Assembly (NCBI GenBank): GCA_003446775.1
Contig: DMCH01000006.1
Coordinates: 1,505 to 7,184, forward strand
Reading direction: 5' to 3'
DNA: 5,680 nt
From: Chloroflexota bacterium
GTDB taxonomy: Bacteria; Chloroflexota; Dormibacteria; Dormibacterales; Dormibacteraceae
Part shown: positions 1 to 5,090 of the stretch, piece after piece
How positions within the stretch are numbered: position 1 is the first letter of the stretch
How the letters are laid out: each line of letters begins with the position of its first letter
The notes under the pieces: generated by a model
What the model was told of the DNA's origin: nothing
What the model saw: the letters and a program-made list of their open reading frames with translations, nothing else
Database searches by the model: none
Translations under genes and position numbers: made by a program

Positions 1-123
1 AACAACAGCATCAGCGAGGCGAGCCTGGTCGGTTTTGGGTCCACCATCGCCGTTGTCCTGCTCGTGATCTCGCTCGGCCCTATCGTCCTGTTCCTCTCGC
101 GAACCATGAAGACCCTGGCATGA
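1..123 (+). CDS. Sugar ABC transporter permease, C-terminal end (MalF/UgpA-like), partial
   Basis: Frame 1 is open from the window edge to TGA at 121-123 and gives 40 residues. They include a hydrophobic segment (TIAVVLLVISLGPIVLFL, about residues 15-32) and a short basic tail, SRTMKTLA. This is the usual end of a CUT1 permease: a last transmembrane helix followed by a few cytoplasmic residues. The stop overlaps the next gene's start as ATGA (120-123), the standard arrangement for the two permease genes of a carbohydrate importer, so the pair is very probably translationally coupled. The MalF-type assignment comes mainly from this position before a MalG-type gene. The EAA loop lies outside the window, so the subfamily and substrate cannot be judged here. 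Confidence 0.8.
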   Translation, partial: NNSISEASLVGFGSTIAVVLLVISLGPIVLFLSRTMKTLA

Positions 124-1064
124 GCACCGTGGCAGCTACCGTTCAACGGCGTGTCCCGAGATCAAATCGACGGCGCATACGTCCGGCTCGAGTTGCCCTT
201 CACATATTCCTCGGCGCGATGGTCGTGGTGTGGCTGTTCCCGCTCGCCTGGGCGGTCTACGCATCCCTGAGGCCGGTCGGCGAGACGATCACAAACGGCT
301 TCGTCTCGTGGCCCAAGACCCTCAACTTCGCCAACTACACGAACTTCTGGACCGAGGCTGACCTGCCCTATTTCTACTTGAACACGCTCGTCATCGTGGT
401 ACCGGGCGTGATCCTGACGCTCCTGGTCGCATCGATGGTCGCCTTCTGCTGCACCCAGTTCAGCTGGAAGTTCAACGTCATCGTCCTGATGATATTCACG
501 GCGGGAAACCTGCTCCCGCCGCAGGTCATCATCATTCCGCTCTACTGGATCTACCTGAACACGCCGATTGCCAACCTCGGATCGATCGACATCGGCAGGT
601 TCTCGTTCGCCCTGTTCAGCGATAACAACCTGCTGTACGACCAGTACATCGGGATCATCCTCATCCATGTTGTCTTCCAGACCGGGTTCGCGACCTTTGT
701 GCTCAGCAATTACATGAAGACGATCACAAAGGAGATCACCGAGTCGGCGCTGGTCGACGGCGCCAACATCCTGCGGATCTGGTGGAGCGTGATCCTGCCG
801 CTCTGCCGGCCCGCTCTCGCGGCCATGGCCACGCTTCTGTTCACGTTCATGTACAACGACTTCTTCTGGGCGTTGATACTCCTTAAGACGGGAGACAAGC
901 GCCCGATCACCAGCGCACTGAACAACATCCAGGGTGAGTTCTTCGTCAACAACAACCTCATCGCGGCGGGCGCATTGCTTGCTGCCGTTCCGCCCATCCT
1001 CATTTACATCGCTCTGCAGAAGCATTTCGTTGCCGGCCTGACGCTCGGATCGACAAAAGGCTGA
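120..1064 (+). CDS. Carbohydrate ABC transporter permease, MalG-like (CUT1 family)
   Basis: This is an inner-membrane subunit of a binding-protein-dependent sugar importer; it pairs with the upstream permease to form the channel. The 314 residues match the usual length (about 270-310) with a somewhat long, Arg-rich cytoplasmic N-terminus. Six hydrophobic segments are visible at about 25-50, 88-111, 118-145, 176-198, 231-254 and 279-303. The diagnostic EAA loop that docks the ATPase is clear at E208-S-A-L-V-D-G214-A215 with the downstream I225-L-P227. The stretch at 146-175 is a rather long extracytoplasmic loop. The ATG at 120 overlaps the preceding stop by four bases and has no strong Shine-Dalgarno, so coupling probably drives its translation. 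The GH42 frame begins at or immediately after its stop, which suggests that galactosides or related oligosaccharides are the substrate. That substrate is an inference from context. No ATPase gene is in the window; CUT1 systems often share one encoded elsewhere. Confidence 0.95.
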   Translation: MSTVAATVQRRVPRSNRRRIRPARVALHIFLGAMVVVWLFPLAWAVYASLRPVGETITNGFVSWPKTLNFANYTNFWTEADLPYFYLNTLVIVVPGVILTLLVASMVAFCCTQFSWKFNVIVLMIFTAGNLLPPQVIIIPLYWIYLNTPIANLGSIDIGRFSFALFSDNNLLYDQYIGIILIHVVFQTGFATFVLSNYMKTITKEITESALVDGANILRIWWSVILPLCRPALAAMATLLFTFMYNDFFWALILLKTGDKRPITSALNNIQGEFFVNNNLIAAGALLAAVPPILIYIALQKHFVAGLTLGSTKG

Positions 1065-3109
1065 GCACACAGCCAAGCGCGAAGGCAGGTGGAGGACCTC
1101 TCCTCGGCGAGAGGCTGCCGCACATCGCTTACGGCGGCGACTACAACCCGGACCAGTGGCCGGAGGACGTTTGGGAGGAGGACGTCCGGCTCATGCGGGA
1201 GGCGGGGGTCAACCTCGTGTCTCTGGGCATATTCGCGTGGTCCCGCCTGGAGCCCGAAGCGGCCAGGTACGAGTTCGACTGGCTCGATCGGATCATGGAC
1301 ATGCTCCACGCGGGCGGGGTCCGTGTCGATCTCGCAACCGCCACGGCCTCGCCGCCGCCATGGCTGTCGCACAAACATCCCGAGATGCTGCCGGTGCTTG
1401 CCGACGGCGTCCGGCTCTCGCACGGCGCCCGGCAGCACTACTGCCCGAGCAGTCCCGTGTACCGCTTCGCCGCACAGCATCTCGTCCAGCAATTGGCGAA
1501 GCGCTATGCAAAGCATCCCGCGCTCGCCATGTGGCACGTAGGCAACGAGTTCGGCTGCCATGTGCCGGCCTGCTACTGCGACGTCTCGGCGCTGGCATTC
1601 CGTCGATGGCTCGAGCAGCGGTACGGAGAGCTCGAGGATCTGAACCGAGCGTGGGGCACGGACTTCTGGTCGCAGCGGTATTCGGACTGGGACGAGATCC
1701 TGCCGCCCCGGCGCACGCCCACGTGGCCCAATCCGAGCCAGCAGCTCGACTTCATGCGCTTCTCGTCGGACGCTCTGCTCGAGTGCTATGAGCTCGAGCG
1801 CGGGATCCTCATGGAACGCAGCCCGGGCGTCCCCATCACGACCAACTTCATGCGCTTCTTCAAGCCGCTCGACTACTGGAAGTGGGCAGAGCGCGAGGAC
1901 GTGGTCAGCGACGACGTCTACCAGGATCCGTCCGACCCCGAGGCCGGCATGCGCGCGGCGATGGCGGGCGACCTCATGCGCTCACTCGGGCGCGGCCGTC
2001 CCTGGATCCTGATGGAGCAGACATCCAACCGCGTCAACTGGCGCGATGTGAACGTGGCCAAAGCTCCGGGGCAAATGCGCCTGTGGAGCTACCAGGCCCT
2101 GGCCCGAGGCGCGGACGGCGTGATGTTTTTCCAGTGGCGCCAGTCACGCGCCGGCGCCGAGAAGTTCCACAGCGCGATGGTGCCGCATGGCCGGCCAGAG
2201 CAGTCGCCCACCTGGCACGAGGTCGTCAAGCTGGGACGCGAGCTTGGCCGCATGGACCCGGTGTGTGGCACACGAGTGAGCGCGGACGTGGCGATCCTCC
2301 ACGACTGGGAATCGTGGTGGGCGCTCGAGCTGCCGTCGAAGCCGTCGACTCGCATCCACCATGTCGACCAGCTGGAGTCGTATTACCGGCACGTCTTCGA
2401 AGCCAACCTCGTCGCGGACTTCGCGCGGCCGCCTGACGATCTCTCTTCGTACAGCCTCGTGCTCGCGCCGAGCGTGTACCTGGTCAGCGATGAGGCGGCG
2501 GCCAACCTCGTCGCCTTCGTAGAGGCGGGCGGCACGCTCGTGATGTCCTTTTTCAGCGGCATCGTCGATCCGTTCGAGCACATCCGCCTGGGCGGCTACC
2601 CCGAGCCGTTCAGAAGTCTCCTCGGCCTGGAGGTGGTCGACTGGTTTCCGCTGTCAGACGGCGAGCACGTCAAGCTCAAGTTCGCGGACGGCGCACACGC
2701 TGAGGCCGACCTCTGGAGCGAGCTCATCGCGCCTTCGGGCGCCGAGGTGCTGGCGCAGTTCTCGGGCTCGACCCTGGACGGTCACCCCGCGGTCACGAGC
2801 CACAAGTTCGGGCAGGGCCGGGCGATCTACATCGCCACCCGGCCCGAACCGGCGGCGATGGGGCGGATCCTCCGCGCGGCCGCCAACCAGGCCGGCGTCA
2901 AGCCCGTGATCGAGGCGCCGGCCGGAGTCTCAGCGGTGCGCCGGTCAGGTCCTCGCAGCTCGCTCCTCTTCTTACTCAATCACCGGGATGTGCCCGTCGA
3001 CGTGCCTATCGCCGACCCGGGCGTCAACCTCGTGGACGGCAGCGAGGTGCACCGCGGCCTCATCCGCCTCGGCCCGCGCGGCGTGGCCGTCGTCCAGGAG
3101 GGTTGGTAA
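1061..3109 (+). CDS. Beta-galactosidase, glycoside hydrolase family 42
   Basis: This cytoplasmic retaining glycosidase hydrolyses terminal beta-galactosides, probably sugars imported by the permeases just upstream. Residue numbers assume a CTG start at 1061 (682 aa, a normal GH42 length). The N-terminal signature YGGDYNPDQWP is at 24-34. A TIM barrel spans about 20-400, with the acid/base Glu163 in HVGNEFG (codon 1547-1549) and the nucleophile Glu319 in LMEQTS (2015-2017). A trimerisation domain covers about 405-595 and a small beta-sandwich about 618-682. Cys128, Cys171 and Cys173 match three ligands of the zinc site known in Thermus enzymes; the fourth position is Ser176. There is no signal peptide. 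The start is uncertain. The frame is open from a TGA at 935-937, but the first ATG/GTG/TTG is ATG 1193, which would remove the first barrel strand. CTG 1061 overlaps the permease stop as CTGA. A CTG at 1115 is another option. Confidence 0.9.
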   Translation: MSTQPSAKAGGGPLLGERLPHIAYGGDYNPDQWPEDVWEEDVRLMREAGVNLVSLGIFAWSRLEPEAARYEFDWLDRIMDMLHAGGVRVDLATATASPPPWLSHKHPEMLPVLADGVRLSHGARQHYCPSSPVYRFAAQHLVQQLAKRYAKHPALAMWHVGNEFGCHVPACYCDVSALAFRRWLEQRYGELEDLNRAWGTDFWSQRYSDWDEILPPRRTPTWPNPSQQLDFMRFSSDALLECYELERGILMERSPGVPITTNFMRFFKPLDYWKWAEREDVVSDDVYQDPSDPEAGMRAAMAGDLMRSLGRGRPWILMEQTSNRVNWRDVNVAKAPGQMRLWSYQALARGADGVMFFQWRQSRAGAEKFHSAMVPHGRPEQSPTWHEVVKLGRELGRMDPVCGTRVSADVAILHDWESWWALELPSKPSTRIHHVDQLESYYRHVFEANLVADFARPPDDLSSYSLVLAPSVYLVSDEAAANLVAFVEAGGTLVMSFFSGIVDPFEHIRLGGYPEPFRSLLGLEVVDWFPLSDGEHVKLKFADGAHAEADLWSELIAPSGAEVLAQFSGSTLDGHPAVTSHKFGQGRAIYIATRPEPAAMGRILRAAANQAGVKPVIEAPAGVSAVRRSGPRSSLLFLLNHRDVPVDVPIADPGVNLVDGSEVHRGLIRLGPRGVAVVQEGW

Positions 3110-3113
3110 CTGG

Positions 3114-3166
3114 GCTCCCCACCCCGTGGGGAGCTCCCGCCAGGGTCGCGCAGCGACCCTCGCGGG
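3114..3166. terminator. Tandem hairpins between convergent genes; bidirectional terminator or REP-like repeat
   Basis: Two perfect-core stem-loops lie back to back. The first pairs GCTCCCCAC (3114-3122) with GTGGGGAGC (3126-3134) around a CCC loop. The second pairs AGGGTCGC (3142-3149) with GCGACCCT (3153-3160) around GCA and extends, after one C-C mismatch, through CCCGC/GCGGG (3136-3140 with 3162-3166). They fill the 87-bp gap between the GH42 stop and the stop of the minus-strand gene, where both transcripts should end. Neither strand shows a U-run after the stems, so classic intrinsic termination is not certain. A dispersed palindromic repeat or an mRNA 3'-end stabiliser would look the same. 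A further GGGGAG (3170-3175) could compete for the CTCCCC arm. Confidence 0.55.
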
Positions 3167-3196
3167 TGAGGGGAGGTCCAAGTTTGGAAGGCGGCC

Positions 3197-3640
3197 TCAG
3201 CCGAGGTGGCGGAACGGCGCCGGCACGTAGCCGGCCAGCGCCGCGAGCCACGCGGGCGAAAGCGTTGCTTTGACAGCCGGATCGTCTTGAGCGAGCCAGG
3301 CCAGGTGCCTAAGCGCGTGCTCGACGACCTGATTGGCCGAGATTGCCTTCGCCGCCTCGGTCGCGGAGTTCCGCGCCAGGTCCGCTCGCGTGATCGGCAC
3401 GGATTCGAGATCCGGCGCCTGGTCCTCGCCGATCACGACCAGAAAGCTCAGAAACACGCCGCCAGGACCTCGACGCCACGACGTGGAGTGCACTAGAAGC
3501 GGCGGGCCCATGAGGTTGGTCGACAGGCGCTTGACGATCTCCATGGGATCGTCCTCATCGTGCGATTCGATGTACCAGGCGTCGGCACCGCATGGGCCTG
3601 TGAGCACCATTTGCTCTCCGCGCAAGCGCACGACGAACAC
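3197..3640 (-). CDS. Hypothetical protein, second gene of a minus-strand pair
   Basis: I do not recognise a named family. With a GTG start at 3640 the product is about 147 residues. An N-terminal beta-rich part includes VFVVRLRGEQMVLTGPCGAD, an acidic stretch SHDEDDP, then LLVHSTSWRR and a hydrophobic strand VFLSFLVVI. A helical C-terminal half contains VVEHALRHLAWLA and ends VPAPFRHLG. There is no signal peptide or transmembrane helix, so it is probably a soluble cytoplasmic protein. The frame stays open up to 3841, but the part beyond 3709 overlaps the better-supported 56-aa gene and reads as low-complexity Arg/Ala/Gly, so I exclude it. Start choice is unsettled: candidates are GTG 3640, GTG 3631 and ATG 3610. 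The only strong Shine-Dalgarno (3696-3704) lies just before an in-frame ACG at 3694, with no canonical start at normal spacing. It follows the 56-aa gene on the same strand and is probably co-transcribed with it. Confidence 0.7.
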   Translation of the reverse strand: MFVVRLRGEQMVLTGPCGADAWYIESHDEDDPMEIVKRLSTNLMGPPLLVHSTSWRRGPGGVFLSFLVVIGEDQAPDLESVPITRADLARNSATEAAKAISANQVVEHALRHLAWLAQDDPAVKATLSPAWLAALAGYVPAPFRHLG

Positions 3641-3695
3641 CTCGGCCTGGACCGGCCCCTCCGTGCCCCACGGGGCGGGTGCCGCCGGGCTCGTG

Positions 3696-3704
3696 TCCTC
3701 CCTT
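3696..3704 (-). promoter_or_regulatory. Strong Shine-Dalgarno without a canonical start at normal spacing
   Basis: Read on the minus strand, the sequence is AAGGGAGGA. It falls just after the TGA of the 56-aa gene (3709-3711) and upstream of the second minus-strand gene. Its GGAGG core should place a start about 5-9 bases downstream, but that interval holds no ATG, GTG or TTG in the downstream frame; the nearest in-frame triplet resembling a start is ACG at 3694-3692. It may be fortuitous, or it may mark a rare or mutated start. Confidence 0.35.
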
Positions 3705-3708
3705 GGGT

Positions 3709-3879
3709 TCAGGCTTCGGGACGCGCCCTCGAGAGCACGTCCTCCCGCGTGACCTTCATGTTGTGGGACTCGAAAGCGTGCTGCTGCACGATCGGGACCA
3801 GCTCGTCCACCGTCCCGCGCATGAGAATGCCGCATGCACACTCCACCACCAGGACGCCGTCAGGGCTCTTTTTGCTCAT
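3709..3879 (-). CDS. Small CxC/HxxxxH protein, DUF1059-like
   Basis: This encodes 56 residues starting at ATG 3879. AAGGAG on the minus strand (3895-3890) lies 10 bases upstream. An earlier in-frame TTG at 3903 lies beyond this Shine-Dalgarno and is not preferred. The protein has a short basic N-terminus, a strand leading into C14-A-C16-G, a linker, an amphipathic helix with VQQH34AFESH39NM, and a tail VTREDVLSRARPE. The C-x-C plus H-x4-H layout and overall order resemble the short DUF1059 family, whose function is unknown; I make that match from memory of the family pattern. The four residues could bind a metal such as zinc, which is an inference. It heads a minus-strand pair with the hypothetical gene ending at 3197 and is divergent from the selenoprotein gene across 50 bp. 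Earlier-starting versions of the downstream gene overlap this frame and are less protein-like. Confidence 0.7.
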   Translation of the reverse strand: MSKKSPDGVLVVECACGILMRGTVDELVPIVQQHAFESHNMKVTREDVLSRARPEA

Positions 3880-3892
3880 CCGGGAATAGCTC

Positions 3893-3904
3893 CTTGCCGG
3901 CAAG
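3893..3904. promoter_or_regulatory. 12-bp perfect palindrome in the divergent intergenic region
   Basis: CTTGCCGGCAAG is a perfect inverted repeat centred in the 50-bp gap between the divergent starts at 3879 (minus) and 3930 (plus). It overlaps the Shine-Dalgarno of the 56-aa gene. It could be a dimeric-regulator site controlling one or both genes, or a hairpin hiding that ribosome-binding site. No convincing -10/-35 pairs could be assigned in so short a gap. Confidence 0.3.
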
Positions 3905-3929
3905 TGTACGAAGAGGTTAGGGCTCTGAG

Positions 3930-4211
3930 ATGACCAAAGTGAAACCCAGGATCACGATCGAATTCTGCGTCCCTTGAGACTACCTCGACCAGGCCGTGAG
4001 CCTGGCTGGGGAGCTGATGGACCGTTGGGCGCCGCTGCTCGACGGAGTCGACCTGAAGACCGGCAGCAAGGGCCGTTTCGAGGTGCTCATCGACGGGCAG
4101 GAGGTCTTCAGCAAGGCAAGGCTTGACCGCTTCCCCGTCGAGGGTGAGGTCCGGAAACTCCTGGAGCCGAGGCTCGGGCCTGCGCCACAGTGGAGATCGA
4201 GCCACACGTAA
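3930..4211 (+). CDS. SelW/SelT/SelH-family (Rdx) selenoprotein with in-frame TGA read as selenocysteine
   Basis: This is a small thioredoxin-fold redox protein of 93 residues including selenocysteine. From ATG 3930 the N-terminus contains the strand RITIEFCVPU, with Cys13 (TGC 3966-3968) and Sec16 (TGA 3975-3977) forming the CxxU active motif of the family. The frame continues with a helix DYLDQAVSLAGELMDRW, the strand region DLKTGSKGRFEVLIDGQ, VFSKARLDRFP and a final helix EGEVRKLLEPRL, the normal Rdx layout and length. An in-frame TAG at 3918-3920 bounds the start, leaving ATG 3930 (or GTG 3939). The Shine-Dalgarno is weak (AAGAGG at 3911-3916 is 13 bases away). A SECIS-like stem-loop follows the TGA. 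Read as a stop, the TGA would leave a 15-residue stub, and a standard caller would start at GTG 3996, losing the active site. Decoding needs selA, selB, selC and selD elsewhere. A nonsense-mutated Cys homologue is the alternative, but loss exactly at the CxxC/CxxU position plus a hairpin makes it less likely. Confidence 0.88.
3975..4011 (+). promoter_or_regulatory. UGA codon and putative bacterial SECIS element
   Basis: Downstream of the UGA (3975-3977), CCAGGC (3989-3994) pairs with GCCTGG (4000-4005) to close a five-base loop CGTGA (3995-3999). Below an A-C mismatch the stem continues as CCTCG (3983-3987) with TGGGG (4007-4011), including two wobble pairs. The loop opens 17 bases after the UGA and has a G at its second position. 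As I recall the published bacterial consensus, the loop should lie about 16-37 bases from the UGA with a G in its first two bases. This RNA element would be bound by SelB to deliver Sec-tRNA. It lies inside the coding sequence, as bacterial SECIS elements do. Confidence 0.75.
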
Positions 4212-4245
4212 CCCCAAGCCGGTAGCTCTTGGCGATAAAAGGGGT

Positions 4246-4283
4246 CCTCGCGAACTCAAGGCGACGCCTCTGAGTTCGTGGGG
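4246..4283 (+). terminator. Long stem-loop between selenoprotein gene and secreted-protein gene (terminator or 5' UTR structure)
   Basis: Seventeen base pairs close a GAC loop (4263-4265). AGGC (4259-4262) pairs with GCCT (4266-4269), C4270 bulges, CGAACTCA (4251-4258) pairs with TGAGTTCG (4271-4278), and five outer pairs including two wobbles run from 4246 to 4283. It lies 34 bases after the selenoprotein stop and 36 bases before the next ATG. The bases after it (TTAAACCTTAAG) are AT-rich but not a U-run, so factor-independent termination is unproven. A leader structure controlling or stabilising the mRNA of the secreted protein is equally possible. The rest of 4212-4319 holds only a weak 5-bp inverted repeat (4214-4218 with 4228-4232) and no clear promoter. 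Confidence 0.5.
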
Positions 4284-4319
4284 TTAAACCTTAAGCAGCG
4301 TCACATCGAAGGAGTTGCC

Positions 4320-4802
4320 ATGCGCATATTCGGAAGAGTTCTCGTGACCGCGATCACCGCCCTCGGCCTGCTTGGAGCGAGCGCCGCCCCCGCGTTCGCC
4401 GACGAAGGCGGCAACCTGACCGACTTCTCATCGATGAAGGCCATTGCGGTGGGAGGCACGGTCGTTCGCGGAATTACCGGCGGCGGACTGCCCTGGAAGA
4501 TCACGTCCGGCATGGGCACCGTCAGCCAGCAAGGCGTGGTCGACGTGACCGTCACCGGCCTGGTGCTCAAGGCCACCGGCACCAACCCCATCGGATCCTT
4601 TGAGGCGATAGTGAGCTGCCTCAACACTGACGGACTGCCCGTCAACGTCCCCACCACCGGTTTCCCCGCCTCCACCGCAGGAAACTCCCACATCCATGCC
4701 ACGGTCGATCTTCCGCGCCCGTGCAAGGATCCCATCGTTTTCGTAGGCAATTCCCCGGCCGGCCGGTGGTTCGCGATGTCGAACCCCGACTCGCAGCCCT
4801 AG
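4320..4802 (+). CDS. Small secreted protein of unknown function with Sec signal peptide
   Basis: This encodes 160 residues from ATG 4320, behind an excellent Shine-Dalgarno, GAAGGAG (4308-4314), five bases away. An in-frame GTG at 4278 is rejected because it lies inside the hairpin and would bury the signal peptide. The N-terminus is a textbook Sec signal: MRIFGR, a hydrophobic core at about 7-20, and an AFA|DE cleavage site after Ala27. The mature protein (about 133 residues) is rich in Gly, Thr and Val, with alternating hydrophobic strands (for example VVDVTVTGLVLKATG and PIVFVG), so it is probably a beta-sandwich-like exported protein. It has only two cysteines, Cys100 (IVSCLNTDG) and Cys135 (PRPCKD), which could form one disulfide outside the cell. 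There is no membrane anchor, sortase motif or recognisable enzyme motif. It appears to be a single-gene unit: a hairpin precedes it and an intrinsic terminator follows 14 bases after its stop. Confidence 0.88.
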   Translation: MRIFGRVLVTAITALGLLGASAAPAFADEGGNLTDFSSMKAIAVGGTVVRGITGGGLPWKITSGMGTVSQQGVVDVTVTGLVLKATGTNPIGSFEAIVSCLNTDGLPVNVPTTGFPASTAGNSHIHATVDLPRPCKDPIVFVGNSPAGRWFAMSNPDSQP

Positions 4803-4815
4803 CACTGTTGTTAAT

Positions 4816-4856
4816 GGGAGGGAGTCGAGCATTGTGCCGGCTCCCTCTTCCTTTTT
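4816..4856 (+). terminator. Intrinsic terminator of the secreted-protein gene
   Basis: GAGGGAGTC (4818-4826) pairs with GGCTCCCTC (4839-4847), with one T-G wobble. Two outer G-T wobbles and an inner extension (G4827-C4838, a bulged A, then GCA/TGC around a TTG loop) lengthen it. CC and five T (4852-4856) follow. It begins 14 bases after the TAG at 4800-4802. Confidence 0.85.
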
Positions 4857-5090
4857 GCGACTTGATCGCAGCATCGAGGCCTGTTTTTCAGTACTCTTTT
4901 CGCGCGATGCGTAGTCCAGCCGTTGCTTCTTTGGCCCCGCTCACCAGGCGGCGCGTCATCGACTACGTTCGCTGCGCCAGCTGCTTCTGTAGCTGACCGG
5001 ACGTCCTGACCGGGGTTTTCCCCAGCACGCGCCGGGCGCGTGCTCCATCCCAAACGTTCGGTATCACCACATCAGCGGAGGCGCATCCAG
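4857..5090 (+). other. Intergenic leader of cysI with direct repeat, GC hairpin and Shine-Dalgarno
   Basis: No credible gene lies here. Visible structure, in order: an 8-bp direct repeat CTGACCGG at 4993-5000 and 5006-5013 (13-bp period); a small GGGG-TTTT-CCCC foldback (5012-5023); a perfect 9-bp hairpin AGCACGCGC/GCGCGTGCT with a CGG loop (5024-5044); and GGAGG (5077-5081) nine bases before the TTG start of cysI. The hairpin has no U-run after it. The repeat could be an operator for a sulfur-responsive regulator and the hairpins a leader control, both of which are inference. No -35/-10 pair with proper spacing stands out; TTGATC (4862-4867) and TACTCT (4892-4897) are 24 bases apart. I see no recognisable SAM riboswitch. 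Confidence 0.4.

Noticed and set aside
162..1076. Long minus-strand open frame (304 codons) opposite the permease
   Set aside because: It is the antisense shadow of a clear CUT1 permease. The product is Arg/Glu/Asp/Val-rich without family features, and long shadow frames are expected at high GC.
3333..3752. Plus-strand frame of 139 codons
   Set aside because: It is opposite the minus-strand gene pair. The minus-strand products have consistent strand/helix patterning and a good ribosome-binding site, and this one does not.
3641..3841. N-terminal extension of the minus-strand hypothetical protein up to ATG 3841
   Set aside because: It would overlap the better-supported 56-aa gene by 133 bases and translates to low-complexity Arg/Gly/Ala sequence.
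3975..3977. TGA as a simple nonsense mutation or pseudogene
   Set aside because: It falls exactly at the CxxU active-site position, the rest of the frame is intact, and a SECIS-like hairpin follows. Not formally excluded without the Sec machinery genes.
3996..4211. 71-codon plus-strand frame starting at GTG 3996
   Set aside because: It is the part of the selenoprotein after the TGA. Its GTG lies in the SECIS loop and encodes an internal Val of the Rdx helix.
4721..4996. 91-codon plus-strand frame across the end of the secreted-protein gene
   Set aside because: It runs through the intrinsic terminator, lacks a ribosome-binding site and overlaps a well-supported gene in another frame.
4857..5090. 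SAM or other sulfur riboswitch upstream of cysI
   Set aside because: The leader has only simple hairpins and a direct repeat. I could not find the conserved core or multi-helix junction of a known sulfur riboswitch.
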